Shown piece after piece: positions 61,559-64,000 of a stretch of 64,000 nt of DNA. Where the stretch lies: NCBI GenBank assembly GCA_965229355.1, contig OZ245869.1, forward strand, positions 310,001 to 374,000, read 5' to 3'. The stretch's first letter is position 1, and each line of letters starts with the position of its first letter. The notes under the pieces are model-generated. The model worked only from the letters and a program-made list of their open reading frames with translations. It was not told the DNA's origin and made no database searches. The position numbers and the translations under genes are program-made. This DNA comes from GCA-2737725 sp965229355. GTDB lineage: Bacteria > Pseudomonadota > Alphaproteobacteria > Rhodospirillales > Rhodospirillaceae.

Positions 61559-62695
61559 ATGTATATGAATTTCTGGTACGTCACCGCCGAGAGCCACGAA
61601 CTGGTGGCCAACACCCCCATGCACTTGAAATTGCTGGGTCAGGAGTTTGTGCTGTTCCGCGATAGCCAAGGCAAAGCGCACTTGCTGTCGAACGTCTGCG
61701 TGCACCGTGGCGCGTCGCTGGCTCATGGCAAGGTGAAGGGCGACACGATTGAGTGCCCCTATCACGGCTGGCAATTCCAAGGCAAAGACGGTGTGTGCAC
61801 CAAAATTCCGTCGCTGGGCAAAGACGGTAAAATCCCAGCCCGTGCGAAAGTTGATAGTTACCCGGTCGAAGAACGTTACGGGCTGATCTTCGCGTTCTTG
61901 GGCGACCTGCCTGAGAACGAGCGTCCGCCGATCATGGAACTGCCGGAATGGAACGACCCGAAGTGGCGCTTCACCACCATGAGCTACACTTGGCGTGCCG
62001 ATTGGCAACGCGCCATGGAAAATTCGCTGGACCCTGCGCACACTGAATTCGTCCACCCGTCGATGGGTTACCAGGGTGACCGCGAAGATTACGAAGTGCC
62101 GGATTTGCAAATCAACGAGCACGAGTGGGGCGTGGGCACGATGACTCAATTCGTCTCCCCTGACTTGCCGCACGAAAAAATGCGCGGGCTGAAAGGCGAA
62201 GGCCAGATGGAAGCAGGCTCCACCACCTGGGGCATCGGACAATCTGTCACCCGCCTGCATTTCACGCCGGTGATGTGGGCGCACCAATACACCTACACCA
62301 CGCCGATTGATGATTTTCACTTCAAGCGTTGGTTCGTACAGGGCCGCAACTTCCGCATCGAAGAACACATGGATGCGCCTGTGAACGAGCGCAACTTGGT
62401 GATCGTCGAGCAGGATAAGGTTGTGGTCACCCGCATCGAACCATTCAACACGCCGATGTCATCCACTGAAGAAGTGATGGTGAAATCGGATACCGTGATT
62501 GTGCGATTCCGTGAGAAGCTGAAATCCTTCACCGCAAAGGGTTGGAAGATTGACGTCGATCAGGTCAATGCGATGAAGACTAAAAAAGCCTACGCGATTC
62601 CCTCACCGGCACGCCGCACCAACAAAGGTTGGGCGCTTGATCCGGTGCCGACTGTGAAAGTAGATGCGGTCGCACCGTCAGTTGCGGCTGAGTAA
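61559..62695 (+). CDS. Rieske non-heme iron oxygenase alpha subunit (paralog 3)
   Basis: A 378-residue oxygenase very similar to paralog 1 (VCVHRGASLAHGKVKGDTIE, KIPSLGKDGKIPAR). Ligands are Cys47/His49, Cys66/His69, and His161 and His166 in LDPAHTEFVH. The end WALDPVPTVKV and final AAE match the other two. GGGAGGG lies 9 nt before the ATG. It sits in its own transcription unit after the terminator. Paralogs 1 and 3 are closer to each other than to paralog 2. Confidence 0.9.
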   Translation: MYMNFWYVTAESHELVANTPMHLKLLGQEFVLFRDSQGKAHLLSNVCVHRGASLAHGKVKGDTIECPYHGWQFQGKDGVCTKIPSLGKDGKIPARAKVDSYPVEERYGLIFAFLGDLPENERPPIMELPEWNDPKWRFTTMSYTWRADWQRAMENSLDPAHTEFVHPSMGYQGDREDYEVPDLQINEHEWGVGTMTQFVSPDLPHEKMRGLKGEGQMEAGSTTWGIGQSVTRLHFTPVMWAHQYTYTTPIDDFHFKRWFVQGRNFRIEEHMDAPVNERNLVIVEQDKVVVTRIEPFNTPMSSTEEVMVKSDTVIVRFREKLKSFTAKGWKIDVDQVNAMKTKKAYAIPSPARRTNKGWALDPVPTVKVDAVAPSVAAE

Positions 62696-62726
62696 AAAGC
62701 GCACAATGAATGTATGAGATGAGGAG

Positions 62727-64000
62727 CTATCCAAGCTCCTCATCATAGCTTCCGATATCATCTCCAAAAATCTTACGAAGCCTTTCCAAAACGTCACGGT
62801 CTAAATCTGTGTTTGCATATTTCTTAAGTACGGACGCGAGCAAGTCGGCCACATGGAATGCATTCGGATGAGTTGGCGGGAGTTTATGGCGAATAATTTC
62901 TATCGCAGTATGGAGAGTCTGCTTGGCGGCCTCTAATCTTTTAGTCTTGATAAGCAACTTCGCGTAAAAATGAAGATCACGAGCATAATGAGGATGCTGA
63001 TCACCAAATAGCGCTAAATCAGTTTCCAATACCAATTTAAATAGCCTTTCCGCCTCGTCATACTTTTTTTGTATTCTTAAGTTCTCAGCCAAGCTGTTTA
63101 AGATAGTGACGTACCGCTCATCTTTCTGACCCACATTAGCTTCAATTAACTCTAAAGCCTTTCGCTGCAATGGTTCAGCGAAGATTGGTTCATCTTTAAG
63201 AATATGCATGTTAGCTAGGTTGGCTAAACTTCCTGCATAATCCATTGTATTGTTAAGCTTGAGTTCTTCCTGAATCTTGAGTGAATTTTTTAACCGAGAA
63301 ATAGCCTCATCAACATGCCCCATGTCATACAATTGGGCGGCTAAGTTGTTAGTTAGCATAGCGAATTCAATATTTTGCTCTCCAGAGCGTTCTTTAGTAA
63401 GAGCGAGCAATTCCATTGTTGCCTGTGCGGCAGCCTCATAAGCACCAATCTTATGAAGATAAATACTGGCTTTATGCAAAGCGGCATCGTGCTTTGATAA
63501 GATATATGATCTTTGGTAATGATTTGCGGCCCCCGCCCAATCAACTCTTTCCTCAGCTATTAGGCCTAGGCCAAAAGCGATTTGTGCAGCACGATCTAAT
63601 ACTGGTTCCTGTTGCTTTTGCAGATCCACCAAAATTGCTTCAGCTTTTGAGGTATCGCCATCTTGGATAGCCGCAATAGCATCCATGATTATTTTATTAT
63701 TGGCATCATATCCTACGCTGCAAAGAGTATTCTCAAGCTGCTTAATTTTACTAATTGCTTCTGAATATGCCGCTTCAATATTTGATAAACGCGCGATCAA
63801 CTCTCCTTTTTGAGCCTCTAAAGCTTGTCGCTCGAGTCCTGAAGTTTGGAGAATTTGGTTACTTACTTCAGCTTCCCTTACGCGCAACCTTCTATCGTAT
63901 TCTTCAATCGTTAGGCTTATTCTCCCAACCGATCCCTTCTGGGAAACGACTTTCTTTTTGCGCTTTGCCAAATTTCGGATGGTGAATACTGCCGCCCCAA
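62727..64000 (-). CDS. Coiled-coil and TPR-repeat protein, frame open at the window end
   Basis: At least 414 residues from a TTG at 63971, but the frame has no stop between there and the window end, so the protein may be longer. Residues 20-85 form a coiled coil (LTIEEYDRRLRVREAEV, ERQALEAQKGELIARLSNIE). The rest is a row of about seven kinesin-light-chain-like TPR units (DYAGSLANLANMHI, YVTILNSLAENLRIQKKYDEAERLFK, YARDLHFYAKLLI). The composition is more AT-rich than all neighbours, and codon use differs (many TTA/AAA), which suggests recent acquisition. Similar coiled-coil/TPR proteins often carry an N-terminal enzymatic or TIR domain. Confidence 0.7.
   Translation of the reverse strand, partial: GAAVFTIRNLAKRKKKVVSQKGSVGRISLTIEEYDRRLRVREAEVSNQILQTSGLERQALEAQKGELIARLSNIEAAYSEAISKIKQLENTLCSVGYDANNKIIMDAIAAIQDGDTSKAEAILVDLQKQQEPVLDRAAQIAFGLGLIAEERVDWAGAANHYQRSYILSKHDAALHKASIYLHKIGAYEAAAQATMELLALTKERSGEQNIEFAMLTNNLAAQLYDMGHVDEAISRLKNSLKIQEELKLNNTMDYAGSLANLANMHILKDEPIFAEPLQRKALELIEANVGQKDERYVTILNSLAENLRIQKKYDEAERLFKLVLETDLALFGDQHPHYARDLHFYAKLLIKTKRLEAAKQTLHTAIEIIRHKLPPTHPNAFHVADLLASVLKKYANTDLDRDVLERLRKIFGDDIGSYDEELG

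Noticed and set aside
1..64000. tRNA, rRNA, CRISPR arrays, insertion sequences, phage genes
   Set aside because: None was recognised by eye. Intergenic stretches were read for cloverleaf ends, direct-repeat arrays and transposase-like frames without success.

Overview
The window is a stretch of an alphaproteobacterial chromosome. Evidence for this is a class I lysyl-tRNA synthetase, a type 2 CtaA heme A synthase, and an alphaproteobacterial-looking GroEL behind a CIRCE element. Composition is moderately GC-rich, coding density is high, and many genes overlap by 4 nt. The exception is the last 1.3 kb, which is clearly AT-richer. No rRNA, tRNA, CRISPR array, transposase or integrase was found.

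Layout. (1) 1-5.8 kb: a dCache sensor gene cut by the window edge, a degenerate EAL protein, an exported NAD(P)-binding protein, a beta-lactamase-fold hydrolase, an SDR and an SCP2-like lipid carrier. (2) 6.0-14.1 kb: a complete fatty-acid oxidation operon in the order fadD, MerR-type regulator, fadA, HAD-ECH fusion (FadN type), large acyl-CoA dehydrogenase, hotdog thioesterase. An 18-bp perfect palindrome lies in front of it. (3) 14.1-20.7 kb: a minus-strand operon DUF1302 barrel, DUF1329, YCF48-like propeller, RND/MMPL transporter, which looks like a trans-envelope lipid-handling system. (4) 20.9-38.1 kb: mostly housekeeping genes (lysK, a DinG-type helicase, groES-groEL, a di-heme cytochrome, M61 and M14 peptidases, an MliC-like protein, ctaA, tldD). 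(5) 38.2-62.7 kb: an accessory, apparently catabolic region with two DUF1838 proteins, two alpha/beta hydrolases whose nucleophile position is His, a lipoprotein hydrolase, two MFS transporters, an AGCS symporter, a nitrilase-family amidohydrolase, an unknown lipoprotein, a methyltransferase, three paralogous Rieske oxygenases and a modE-modABC molybdate locus. (6) 62.7-64.0 kb: an AT-rich coiled-coil/TPR protein whose frame is open to the window end.

Regulation visible in the sequence: a LiuR-like palindrome before fadD, a CIRCE element before groES, two tandem near-perfect ModE boxes before modA, and three copies of the palindrome TTGTATACAA at 41.3, 48.5 and 48.8 kb. The last set suggests a local regulon joining the hydrolase/MFS locus to the lipoprotein/nitrilase locus.

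The most interesting part is 38-62 kb. Two copies of a DUF1838 gene plus HTGT-type hydrolase association, a shared operator, a shared translation-start leader and three Rieske oxygenases without local reductases together look like an uncharacterised degradation module. Its substrate cannot be told from the sequence. The molybdate locus is also unusual: neither its ModE-like regulator nor its ModC carries the usual Mop/TOBE molybdate-binding domain.
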